Translations under genes and position numbers: made by a program
In this document: piece after piece, positions 25,001 to 37,000 of the stretch
Layout of the letters: each line of letters opens with the position of its first letter
How positions within the stretch are numbered: position 1 is the first letter of the stretch
Source: Dryobates pubescens
Taxonomy: Eukaryota > Chordata > Aves > Piciformes > Picidae
Assembly: GCF_014839835.1 (NCBI RefSeq)
Contig: NC_071624.1
Span: 19,921,675-19,985,674 of the forward strand
Direction of reading: 5' to 3'
Length of the DNA stretch: 64,000 bases
Notes under the pieces: model-generated
The model's database searches: none
Seen by the model: the letters and a program-made list of their open reading frames with translations, nothing else
What the model was told of the DNA's origin: nothing

Positions 25001-28000
25001 GGGACCTCCTTTGATGAGAACAGCTTTGCAGCAAGGCTGATCCAACGAGGCAGCAATACAGATGCTCCAGATACAGTGACAGGTAAAGCAGAGGTTTGTG
25101 TTTCTGTGGGGGTGGAAGGCTCGGAAGTGAATTGCTTAACGCTCGTGGCTCTGAGGAGCTGAAGGAGGTTACAGCAGCATTTGCTGCCTAAGAAATGTTA
25201 GGTGGTAAGCAGCTTTACCTAGGTCTGGAACAATGTCAGTTCCAAGCTGAGTGTGATAGCAGGAAGTGTCAGAAAATCCAGACTCCTTGTCAGGTCCCAG
25301 TGTTCTCTTTACAGTTTCAATATGTGTAATTGCTGAATGGTAGCCCAGTGTGGCAAAGGGACTATCAGCAGGGAAGATTTTCTTTGTGGGCTTTACAGCT
25401 GAGTATTGTGAAGTAGTGGGGGAAGTTCTAGCACTGGCTAGTATCTGAGTGTGGCTAGGGCAGCACTGTAATGGTGTTCATGGTTCTTCTCTAGGAAACT
25501 GCTTGCTTCAGAGGGCAGCTGGTGCAGGAAATGAGGCAGCTTCTCTCTTCCTAGCAACTCATGGAGCAAGAGTCAACCACCAAAACAAATGGGTAAAAGC
25601 AGAAACTTCTAGACTAGAGTCTGAAAGTTCCCTTCTGTCTCTTCAGAAAGAAGATAGCAGAGGTTTCTTGTTGCTAATGGTAACTTAGAGCAGGGAACAC
25701 CTGCTGAAGCTTTCGTCTCTTCAGATGTTTGCTGGTGATCAGACAACTGCTGCATAACCCTGGCACTGTTCTTGCAGCACCACCAGTTGTTAACATGCTT
25801 TTAACACTTCCCTTAGTGCCTGATGTCATAAAGTCCTTACTGTAGGTTAAATCATGCAGTTTGGAAGTCTGTTGTAGGTTAAGGACTGGAAGTCTTAACC
25901 ATAGAGTTGAAAGCTCCTCTAAGGGACTAGATGGGCACAGAAAACTGTAATCATTTATTATTTTATCTCATAAGCCCTGCATCAGTTCAGCCCTTTCTGC
26001 CTCTCTTTCCCTTCCCAGCATGGATCTTTTATCTCCTGCGGTGTCAGGGAGGTCTCCAGCCTGGTTCAGCCTTGCCAAAGCTGGTTTGGTAGCTGCGCCA
26101 TTTGGCTTAGCTTTTAGGGGTCAGGTAGAGTGGTGGGAGGCCTGGGGGAGGCTGTGAAGCCTGGTTTGTTGGAAGGTTTTTGGCTCAATGAGATTGTTGT
26201 AAGCTGAAATGTGAATTTGGGTGTTTACAAACATTTATACAAATGCCAAATACTATTTCCATGTAAATTGCCTAATCTGTGAGGAGTGTTCTTATTTTAT
26301 TCCTTTGGGGAGGAGTGAAATATCTTACTGTCCACTCTACAACCTAAACTAAGACAGTGTCCTAAGGTGCTTCAGCTACTAGGAATTAAGATCTTCAATC
26401 CATTTTTTGTGGGCATAGTAGTTTAGAAGTTGCTGCTGTTCATGTTTCGAGCTGTTAACCCAGTGTCCTGTTTGTTCAAGGGGGAAACACCACTGCACAC
26501 AGCCTGCAGGCGTGGCCTGGCAAACCTGACAGCAGAACTTCTGCAGCAAGGAGCCAATCCCAACATCCAGACAGCAGAAGCAGCTCTTGGGCAGAAGGAC
26601 ACATCTTCTCCAATAGCAGAGAATGTTTACCTGCAAACTCCCCTCCACATGGCTATTGCTTACAACCACCCAGATGTGGTCACGGTCATCCTGGAGCAGA
26701 AAGGTGGGGTTCCCCTGGTTCACCCTGCATGGAAGTGGGTTGGTGTCAAGATGGTGTCTAAGCTCTATTGTGTTAAACTGCTAATAGAATTATAGAATGG
26801 TTTGGATTGGAAGGAACCTTAAAGATGATTGAGTTCCAGACCCTGTCATGGCTCAGGTTGCTCAAGGCCTCATCTAACCTGGTCTTGAGCGCCTCCAGGC
26901 AGGAGGCATCCACAACCTCCCTGGGCAAGCTGTTCCAGTGTCTCCCCACTCTTACTGTCAAGAATTTCTTCCTCATCTCCAATCTCAATTTCTCTTCTTC
27001 TGTTCACTTACAGAAGTTCCTCCCCAGCTTTCTTCTAGCCCCCTTCAGTTACTGGAAGACTCAAAGGTCTCCCATGAATAATGAAACTTCTTTTCCTGTA
27101 CACATTAAGTAGAGCAATTAAGAACCCTGACTAAACATAGTCTTGAACTCCAATTACCTGCTTGGTAAGGGTAGAAATTAATTTGCCCATGATCTGGCTA
27201 AGTTGTCTACTGTAGATAACAGGTATGAATACTCAGCCCTAGGCTGCTTTCTAGCTTTGCAACAGATCTTTGTCTCTCCCAGTCTAAGCACTCACTTCAG
27301 GTAAATACTGGAATCAAGTAAGGATAAAGGTACTTTGCTCTGCCTCCCTCTCCTCTAGTAAGAACATTTTGTAGAGTTGAGACTCAAGTACTGATGATTT
27401 ATTAAATGCTGTAAGTTCAACCTTTTATTGCAGCAGGAAGGGAGTGTGACAGCTGAAGCAAGGCTGATTTTTGTCCCTTTCCATAAGGGAGGAGATTTAG
27501 AAGGGAGTAGGTGAATTGAGGATATTCTGCATCCCAGGAAGCTGAGATATTGCCACCATCTCATAGAACCTCTTAATTTATTCATACTCAGGGCTTTGTA
27601 GATACTGATTGGACATGGAGGTAGAAAGGGGATTGAAAATGGCATGTTTTAGTGCAAGTACTAAGATGAGGCAGTAGTGGCAGTAGTTACCTCAACCCTA
27701 AGTGTCCCAGCTGTTCAGCAAAGTGTTTAGCTTAGATCTTTCAGTCTGGCTGCCAAGGGATCTGTTTACTGTGGAATGGGATCCTGGAGGTCCTGCAGCT
27801 TTGTGTGCAGCTGCAGATGAAACACAAGAATGCTCTAACTCCTGCTTTTTTGTGTAGCAAATGCTCTTCATGCAACCAACAATTTGCAAATCATTCCTGA
27901 CTTCAGTCTGAAGGACTCAAGAGACCAGACTGTGCTGGGGTTGGCTCTTTGGACAGGTATGTGCCCTCAGAACAAGATGGGAATATACAAAGATATGGAA

Positions 28001-31000
28001 GCTGTGATGTGGATAAACTTTCAAAGACAAGCAACAAGGGTGTGCTCATGTTCTGGCTTGTGCTGCTAGTGAGAAGCTGTCAAGGAGAGCTTTAGATGAT
28101 TCTTCAGCTTCTACAACAATGTGGACTTGCTGATTGCAAGCTGCAGGTCCAGAAGTCTGACTTAGACTCTTGCCCACAACTGTCCTTGCAGGTCTGGAGT
28201 TGTTCCATTGTGAACTACCTGGTGGTTTTCATGTCAAATCAACTCTGGCTGTCAATAGTTAACTTCTCTAGGTGCTGTTTAATGCAGCAATACCTTCCTG
28301 AGGAGAGGTGAGCTACTTCAGGTGGCTTTCCATGGGAATGTGACTTAAAATGATTCAGAAGAGGTTTTCTTGCCCAAAATGTGGAGGTGAATGGTTTTGA
28401 GGAAAATCAGATGCATTTGTTTGCATCCAAGTGACATTTCAGCGGTATCAGGACATTGACAAAAGAGGTGGTGTGGTTACTACTGAATCAGTTTAAGTAT
28501 GGCCCTACTGAGCTGGAAACAACAACTGTCTGGGGGGCAACTGCTCATCCCATGGGCTGTAGAGATGATGCAGTGCTTGGTGCCACTCTGCAGGAGTGCT
28601 GGATAGTGTTTGTAACAAACACATCAGCTGTCCAGGCTTTTCACTTCCCAATGACAGGAAACTGAAATGTGGCTTTCCCCTTGCCATTGCCCTTGTCTGC
28701 TTCTGAGACATGGGAGGAACAAACTGGGCATCCAATGCAGCAAGGCTCAAAGGAGTAGCTTATGAAAGGAGTCCCAAAGTTGCTATGTTTGTTGGACAGG
28801 AGGCTGAAGTGGAGTGAAGGAGTAGGTGAGCTGTGGTTAAGGGGAACTTGGTACACTCAGGTTGGCACAACTTTAGGGAAAGCTCTGTTGTGTGCCACGC
28901 CATAACTCATTGTCCTCAAGCAAGAGGAAAGGACTCAGCAAGCCTGTAAATAAATACAGGAGGTGGTTTAGCTGATTTGAGTGAGTCTTCACTGGGCACT
29001 GGCATTGACTGGCACCATCATGAGTGCAAATGGAGCTTAGTGCCTCACTGTCCTTCAGTGCCTGTGTTTCTCAGAGCTGCAGGCCCAGTCCTAATGAGCT
29101 CTCCCTCCTCAGGCATGCACACAATAGCAGCTCAGCTGCTGGGCTCGGGGGCCTCCATCAACGACACCATGTCAGACGGACAGACTCTGCTCCACATGGC
29201 CATACAGAGACAGGACAGCAAGAGTGCACTCTTCCTGCTAGAACACCAGGCAGATATCAATGTCAGGTAAGGTCTTAGCTGGTGCTACATAGAGCTGGCT
29301 ATCTAGGAGCAGGTAGTGATGGCAGCTTTTGTGCAACAGCTTGAAATGGGTTTCATTGACCTGTAGTTGGGTGCTTTATGGCTGAGGCATTACCTGTATG
29401 AACCTGGACTTCTGTATAGTGCCACAGGTAGGATCTCTTGGGGCCTCAGAGGGGGTGCCCCTTAATTCTAGGTAGAATGGAATCTTCTAACAGACTGAAG
29501 TCCTACAGACATAGTACTCAACTTCTGCAGTCCTGTTTGTCTGCCAGCTTGTTGGAGCTGCATTTTTTGTACCATCTAAACTAATCAGGTACAGCTCTAG
29601 CAACAAGATGCCAAGAAAACTTGTCTCCTGGACAAGTTGATACTAGACTCAGCAAAACATTTATTTGCCTGTGACACTGACAGGCTGCCTTGGGTATTGA
29701 ATGATGGGGTACAAACTGCCTAATGCTGCTGATTAACTGCAGGTTTGTAACGGTGGTGTTTGACTTGCTGAACTGTCAGCACAGTGCAGATGAGGCTGGC
29801 TGTTTCTGTGGCAGCAGGCAGGCTGCTGGAACTGTTCAGTTAATGGCTGTGTCTGAGCTAACAACTCTGACGTGCTTCTCTTGCTGCTAAAGGGAGGGAG
29901 GAAAGGAAAGGTAAAATCCAGAGCTGTGATGAAACCGGGTCTGATCTTACCACAACAAAAGTGTCCCCGGGCTGTGTCAATAAACTGCTGGAATGAGGCC
30001 CAACATGCTAATGCAGTGGTAACACTTCCAACTGTACCTGTTGCAGAACGCAGGATGGAGAGACTGCCCTGCAGCTGGCCATAAAGAACCAGCTCCCGCT
30101 CGTGGTTGATGCCATCTGCACCAGGGGAGCAGACATGTCTGTGCCAGATGAGAAAGGAAATCCTCCTTTATGGCTGGCCTTAGAAAATAACCTGGAAGAT
30201 ATTGCATCAACTCTGGTAAGACTCTCGCTTGACTCAATTTACTCTCACTTTGGGGCAGCTTGCTGGCAGCCAAGGGCTCAGCAGCAAACCCAGGCTCAAG
30301 GTATGAAAAGAACAGGACACTTCTGTACCACTGCCTGGCTTCTAGAGGGTTTTCTTCACCAGGAGTTTTCATCTGGGGAAGTCTTTTGCAAGCACAACAG
30401 TGTGTAGAGCCAATTATCTTTCAGGCACTGTAATAAATACAGAATGTGCTGCCTGGAGGCCTGCTCCTGGCAGGAGTAAGGATCGGCTGAAGACACCAGC
30501 CTGTAATATCCCAGACTCATGCAGTGCACCGCTGCCTTCAGAGCAGGGGCTGGTTTTCATTCATAGAGTCACAGCATGGTCACGGTTGGAAAGCACCCTA
30601 CAGTTCATCCACTCCAACCCCCTGCCATGGGCAGGGACACCTCCCACCAGCCCAGGTTGCTCAAGGCCTCATCCAGCCCGGCCTTGAACACCTGCAGGGA
30701 GGAAGTATCCACAACCTCCTTGGGCAACCTGTTCCAGTGTCTTCCCACCCCCACTCTCAAGAATTTCTTCCTAATCTCCAGTCTCAATCTCCCCTCTTCC
30801 ATCATAAATTGTTCCCCTTTGTCCTGTTAAAAGCCCTCTTAAAGTTCCATGGAGGCAGCCTTTAAAGACTTCTGTTTATTTCTGAGGCTACTTATTGTCA
30901 GGCATAGGTCACCTAGCAGTCACCTTAGATGCAAGTAGACCTCCTTATGTATTTTTCGTAGTGAAGTTGTGAAAGTTGTCTCTGGTATCCAGTTACATTC

Positions 31001-34000
31001 TCTTCAAAAGCCGTGCTGATGGCCCGAGAAATCTTGTAACTGTAGGGGACCAGTGGTGCTGCCGGTTGGTAAGAAACCTTGGGGTCAGCACCATACCCAG
31101 TCATGTCTAAACCTTGTAAACAACGTGCAAGGAGGAGTGGAGCCAAGTCTGGAAGTACCATATTGCTTCAGTAAGTTCTGTAGTAGAAGGCAAATTCGAG
31201 TACCTGAAGAGGCTACAGGAGAGCTGGGGAGGGACTTTGGCCAAGGGCCAGGAGTGCCAAGATGGGAGGCAATGGCTTTGGGCTGGAAGAGGGGAGATTG
31301 AGACTGGAGATGAGGAAGAAATTCTTGAGAGTGAGGGTGGGGAGACATTGGAACAGGTTGCCCAGGGAGGCTGTGGATGCCTCCTCTTGGAGGTGTTGAA
31401 GGCCAGGATGGATGAGGCCTTGAGCAGCCTGGGTATGTAGGAGGTATCCCTGCCCATGGCAGGTGAGTAGGACCTTAAGGTCCCTTCCAACCCAACCTGT
31501 TCTGCGATTCTGTGAACACCAGAAGTCCAGCTCCTGAACAAACTCTGTTCAGCTCAATGTACAGAAAGCAGGTAAATGATCCAGGCCTTCAAAGGCAATA
31601 TTGCCTGAGGCTACTTGACCTGCTCTAGGTGCTTGTCATTGAAATGAGGTAGCTGTTGTCCACACTGACTTGAGGCCTGTCTGGAGTAAATGGGGCAGTA
31701 TCTGAGCTGTTAGTAAACACTTTCTAATAGTGAACCAATGAAACATTAGTCCAGAAGACACTAAAGTACCATCCTGTGACAGTCACTGAATTTCAGGAAT
31801 AAGTAAGCATTTCAAATTCTGCCTCTCAGGGTATTGTTTGAAAGGCATCAGGCAAGGCCTGTGTAAAGCTGCAGGAGCCTGCTGGAGACATAGGAAAAAC
31901 AACACCACACAACCCCAAACAAACCAACCCACCCCACCCCCCCAAAGTCACAGCTTCATTGTGCTTCTCCTTCCAGGTCAGGCATGGCTGCGATTCAACC
32001 TGTTGGGGGTCAGGACCAAGTGGCTGCTACCAAACCCTTCTGCACAGAGCCATCGATGAGAACAGTGAGCAAATTGCCTGCTTTCTTATTCGCAGGTCAG
32101 CCCCTCCTCGAACACCAACCTTGCCTTCTGCCAGCTATGCATGCATGAACTGGGTTATTTTCAGCCTGGGACTGGTACCTGTTTTGGTAGGGCTTTGGGA
32201 AGGGATGGCTCTCCTGGAAGTCTGATGTTAAAGACCATTCTGTTACCTGTATTCACATCACTGTGATGGCAGGAGTCAAACTGAAACCAGGAACTTGTGC
32301 TCCTGTAGAATGTGTCAGCAGTGCTGGATCAGCTCTTGTAAACCTTTTCCTGACCTGTATTCATAAGGGTTTCAGTCAGGATTAGCTGGGATAAATGGAC
32401 CATACTGTGTTTCAGTGGCTGTGATGTGAATAGTCCCAGGAAGCCAGGCCCAAATGGAGAAGGAGAAGAGGAAGCCCACGATGGACAGACACCTCTGCAC
32501 TTGGCAGCCTGCTGGGGTCTGGAAGAGGTGATCCAGTTCCTTCTGGAGTTTGGTGCTAATGTTAATGCTCAGGTATGCAGGGAAACTCTGTGGTTTCCTG
32601 TGAAATTGGTTCTTTGCCGATGCTGCTTGTAAACAAAACTTCCTCTGGGCTGTGTATTTAGCTTGTTGTGGCTGAGCCAGTGCAGGAACTGGCTGTGCTG
32701 CTTTCTTCCCTGTCCCTTGGAACCAGATCTAGTGCTTATCTGCCTGCATGATGAACCCATCAGGAAACTATACTGAGGGAAAGTGATGCAGCAAGCTGCT
32801 TCTAGTCTTAGTTTTCTGATGTAATGATTGGGATGAAACTCTTCTGTCCCTAGCATGAATGAAAGGCCAGGAGCAGGGCTGTGTTCTGCTGCAGGTAATC
32901 ATTAGATCAGCTCTAGTGTGAAAATCTCAAAGATTCTTCTTTGCAAGGATGTTTGATAAATGTCTTGAGTTACTGAGTAAGCTGAGGTGATGGAAGGGTG
33001 AGTTACACTTGGGTTTTGATCACACAGTAATCCTTATCTGAAGCTTGACAAACAGCAACAAAAGAAAGGGGTGCACACCGTTTGTAGGTCCTGCTGCTAT
33101 TGAAAGTGCATCAAAATGAAAGACAGCAGTCAGGGCTGTAAATTGCTGCCTGGTACAGCAAGTGGTTAGACACCCTGTTTAAATGGACTACAGTTGTTTG
33201 AACTTGTCTCTGAGCCCCAAATGTCTGACTAGATGGGAAATGTTACTCTGAGCTGTCCTGCACAGGGCTTGAGGTCAAGCTATTGGGGGGGGGGGGGGGG
33301 GAAAATCCCCATTTGCTTCCTTGACATTCCAGCTTTGAGCTCCCACTGCAGCTGTTTGCTGTCCTAGCTGCCTTTATGTCATAGAACTAAACTGAAGTGT
33401 TCTCAACCCTTAAGACCTGGGGAAGGATTTTGTGTATCACTGAATCTTCAAATAAACTTCCTGGTTTCCTTCTAGGATGCAGAGGGAAGGACTCCAATCC
33501 ACGTTGCCATTAGCAACCAACATAATGTTATCATTCAGCTGATGATTTCCCACCCAGACATTAAGCTGAATGTCCGTGACAGGCAGGGGATGACTCCCTT
33601 TGCCTGTGCCATGACCTACAAAAACAACAAAGCAGCTGAAGCTATTTTGAAGAGGGAACCAGGAGCTGCTGAGCAGGTAAGCTGGGAGTGCTCAGTACAT
33701 GCTGATTCCCTTACTGCACCAGTCTGTGGCAGCAGGTGTTCCACAGGCAGATTCTGCTCCATCCTCTTGGGATTTATGGTGCAGTAACATCTGCCAGATA
33801 CCAAATCCCTGTGGCAGTTTGTTTGTGGGAAGCTGCAGATGTGCGTGGAGTAAGGAATTGCAACAGCCTGTGTCATGTCAAACCTGTACCCATCCTGCCA
33901 GCACTGAGTCGGGGACAGGCACGTGCATGGAAGGAGAAAGTTCTGACTCTGCTCTTGTCTTGTTCTGGACTAGGGCAGAAGGAATCTGAGCTATCTCTCC

Positions 34001-37000
34001 TAAAGACATCAAAACCAAACCCTGACCTCAAATAACTGAGCAATAGATGTTCTGCTCCAAAACCTCCACGCGTGGTGTTGTGCTCCTGTGGCGCTCGGGC
34101 AGGAGCCACAGAATCACTCGGGCTGGAAGGGACCTCAGATCATTTACTCCAGCACCCCTGCCATGGGCAGGGATGATTCTGAATCTAGAAAGGCTCAAGG
34201 CCTCATGCACCCTGGCCTTGAAAACCTCTAGGGAGGGGCATCCACAGTCACTCTGGGCAGCCTGTTCCAGAGTCTCACCACCCTCATACTGAAGAACTAC
34301 TTCCTCAGCTCCAGTCTAACCCTGCTCTGCCTCAGCTTCAAACCATTCCCCCTTGTCCTGTTGCTAGCCACCCTTATAAAAAGTCCCTCTGCAGCCTTCC
34401 TGTAGGTGTTCAGGAACTGTTTTCCTACCCTGTGTAATTACTAATGAAGTATGAGGGCTTAATGAGCTCTTGGAATAGACCTAGAACATAGTTACAAATG
34501 CAGGTAGTTCTGAAGATGCTTTAAGCATTAGCAAAGCAGAGTAACAGCACCACACACCGGGTGTGGAGCCAGTGAAGACATGTTCATGAGTTCATGTGGC
34601 AGGATTGCATCCTGCTTCTCCCCTGTGATCTGCCTGATTCCAGTGTTTCCTGTAACTGAGCTGGTCCTTAACTGCTGCCCAGTACTTGCTACAGCAGCTG
34701 CTAACCTGTTGTCTGTCGATACTCTCCAGCGTGTGGTCAGGACATGATGAGGTTATAAAGCAGAGATGGAGCAGGCTGGAGGGAGCACTCACAGCTGATT
34801 GATTTCTTGCAGTCTCTGATCTCAAGCAGTGCAGGGAACAAGGCTCTGCAGTTCACTTGAAGTAGAGCAAGTGAAAATGTTGCCCTCCTGCAGACTTCAT
34901 TTCCTCTCCGTTCTGCCACAGGTTGACAACAAAGGCCGAAACTTCCTCCACATGGCTGTGCAGAACTCAGACATTGAGAGTGTGCTGTTCCTGATCAGTG
35001 TCCAGGCCAACGTCAACTCCCGGGTGCAGGATGCCTCCAAGCTCACCCCTCTGCACCTGGCTGTGCAGGCTGGCTCGGAGATCATCGTGCGGAACCTGGT
35101 ACGGGCTGCAGAGCTGCTTCTCCCCTGCTCAGGGGCACATTCTGTCTTCATGCACACTCTCTGCAGGTGCAGAAGTCAGCTCATGGTGGAACAACATCTC
35201 TGAAACAGTTCAGGCTTGTGGGTGGCTCCTTCAACTTGCAATGTTTGAGCTGGCAGCTGCCTTCCTTTGGCAGCAGTCCCTAGGTAGTGTGGCTCACTTG
35301 TAAAGGAAGACCCTCACAGAATTCCAGCATGGGTGGGAGTTGGAAGGGACCTCTGGGAATTACTTAGTCATCAGAGGATCATAGAATGTGTTGGAAGGGA
35401 CCTTAAAGCTCATCTAGTGTCCTTGCCCATGGCAGGGGCTTGGGACCTCCCACCAGCCCAGGTTGCTCAAGGCCTCATCCAGCCTGGCCTTGAACACCCC
35501 CAGACAGAGGGGACATCCACAGCCTCCTTGGGCAACCTGTGCCAGTGTCTCCTCAGCCTCACCCTCAAGAATTTCTTCCTCATCTCCTGTCTATACCTGC
35601 CCTTCTCTAGATTCAATCCATTCCCAAGCCCCCTGCTGAAGCAGGGTCACCCACAGCAGGCTGCCCAGGGTCATAATGTCAGACTGGCTTTGGAATCTCT
35701 CCAGAGAAGACTTCACAATCTCCAGGCAGCGTGCTTCAGGGCTCTGGCACTTTCTGCTGATGTCAGCATGAATGCAAACTGCAGCAGCTCAGTTATGAGA
35801 GCCTTTTATCTCTGCTGGAGGCCCAGAAGTGTCTCTGTACAGTGCATTCTCATGTGCTTCAACCCCAGGCAGAAAAAAAGCTGTTAGTTAATGGCCCTGA
35901 GAACATCTCTGAACGTATTCCTTCTTGCATCTTGACAGCTGCTCGCAGGTGCCCAGGTGAACGAACTGACTAAGCATCGTCAGACTGCTCTGCACTTAGC
36001 AGCCCAGCAAGACCTGCCCACAATTTGTTCAGTCCTCCTGGAGAACGGAGTAGACTTTGCAGCTGTAGATGAAAATGGCAATAATGGTAAATTTCTGAAG
36101 TTGTGCCAGTGATGTGGAGACTTCAGCAGGTCTGTTAATGCTGTCTCATGGTAGAGAGAGCCCACTGAACAGGCTCACTCTTTAGAGGTGAGAAAGAATG
36201 AAAATCCAAGAAATCCAAGCTAGCTAAAAGAGTTTTGGAGATGGAATGTGGAGGGAATGGGAAGGGGATGCTGTAACTTCTGCTGACATTTACTTTAGAA
36301 GTGTGTCTCATCCTTTTCAGCTCTTCACCTGGCAGTGATGCATGGCCGATTAAACAACATCCGGGTCCTGCTCACAGAGTGCAACGTAGATGCAGAAGCC
36401 TTCAACATTAGGTAATGACCGTGGTCCTAACAGGCTGAAGGAACCTCAAGCTGTGATAAAATGTGCTGGTACAACAGGCTGGGAGGAGAGTTGGGACTGT
36501 TCAGCCTGGAGAAGGCTCCAGGGAGACCTTAGAGCAGCCTTCCAGTACCTGAAGGGACTCCAGGAGAGCCCCACTGGCACAGGTTGCCCAGGGAAGCTGT
36601 GGCTGCCTCCTCCCTGGAGGTGTTCAAGGCCAGGTTGGATGAGGCCTGGAGCAACCCGGGCCGGTGGGAGGTGTCCCTGCCCATGGCAGGGGGTTGGAAC
36701 TGGATGATCTTTTAAGGTTCCTTCCAACCCATTCTGTGATTCTATGACTAGATAAAGCCCAAAGATCTGGCTTGGGCTGTAGTATTTCTACACTGACTGT
36801 AGGGAAGTTGTCTGAACTGAAGATATGGGTGTTCAGAAGTTGAAGAAGGCAAGTGGGTGTGAGGTATTGAGGTAATTGGGTGTAGCACTGTTCAAGTCTC
36901 AACCAAGCTTGGAAACAAGGAGAGCTGGATGAGGAACGGGAGCATCAATCAGATCTTGATCAAGACACTAAACTCTCTTCCCCAGAGGCCAGTCACCAAT

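Larger units (their letters stand above)
27086..30046 (+). other. ANKFY1 introns 12-14, unique
   Basis: Outside exons 13 and 14, about 2.7 kb in which I recognise no repeat, RNA gene or other coding exon. Confidence 0.5.

Noticed and set aside
35333-35887. 184-codon plus-strand ORF near ANKFY1 exon 20
   Set aside because: Antisense reading of CR1 3' UTR pieces in intron 19.
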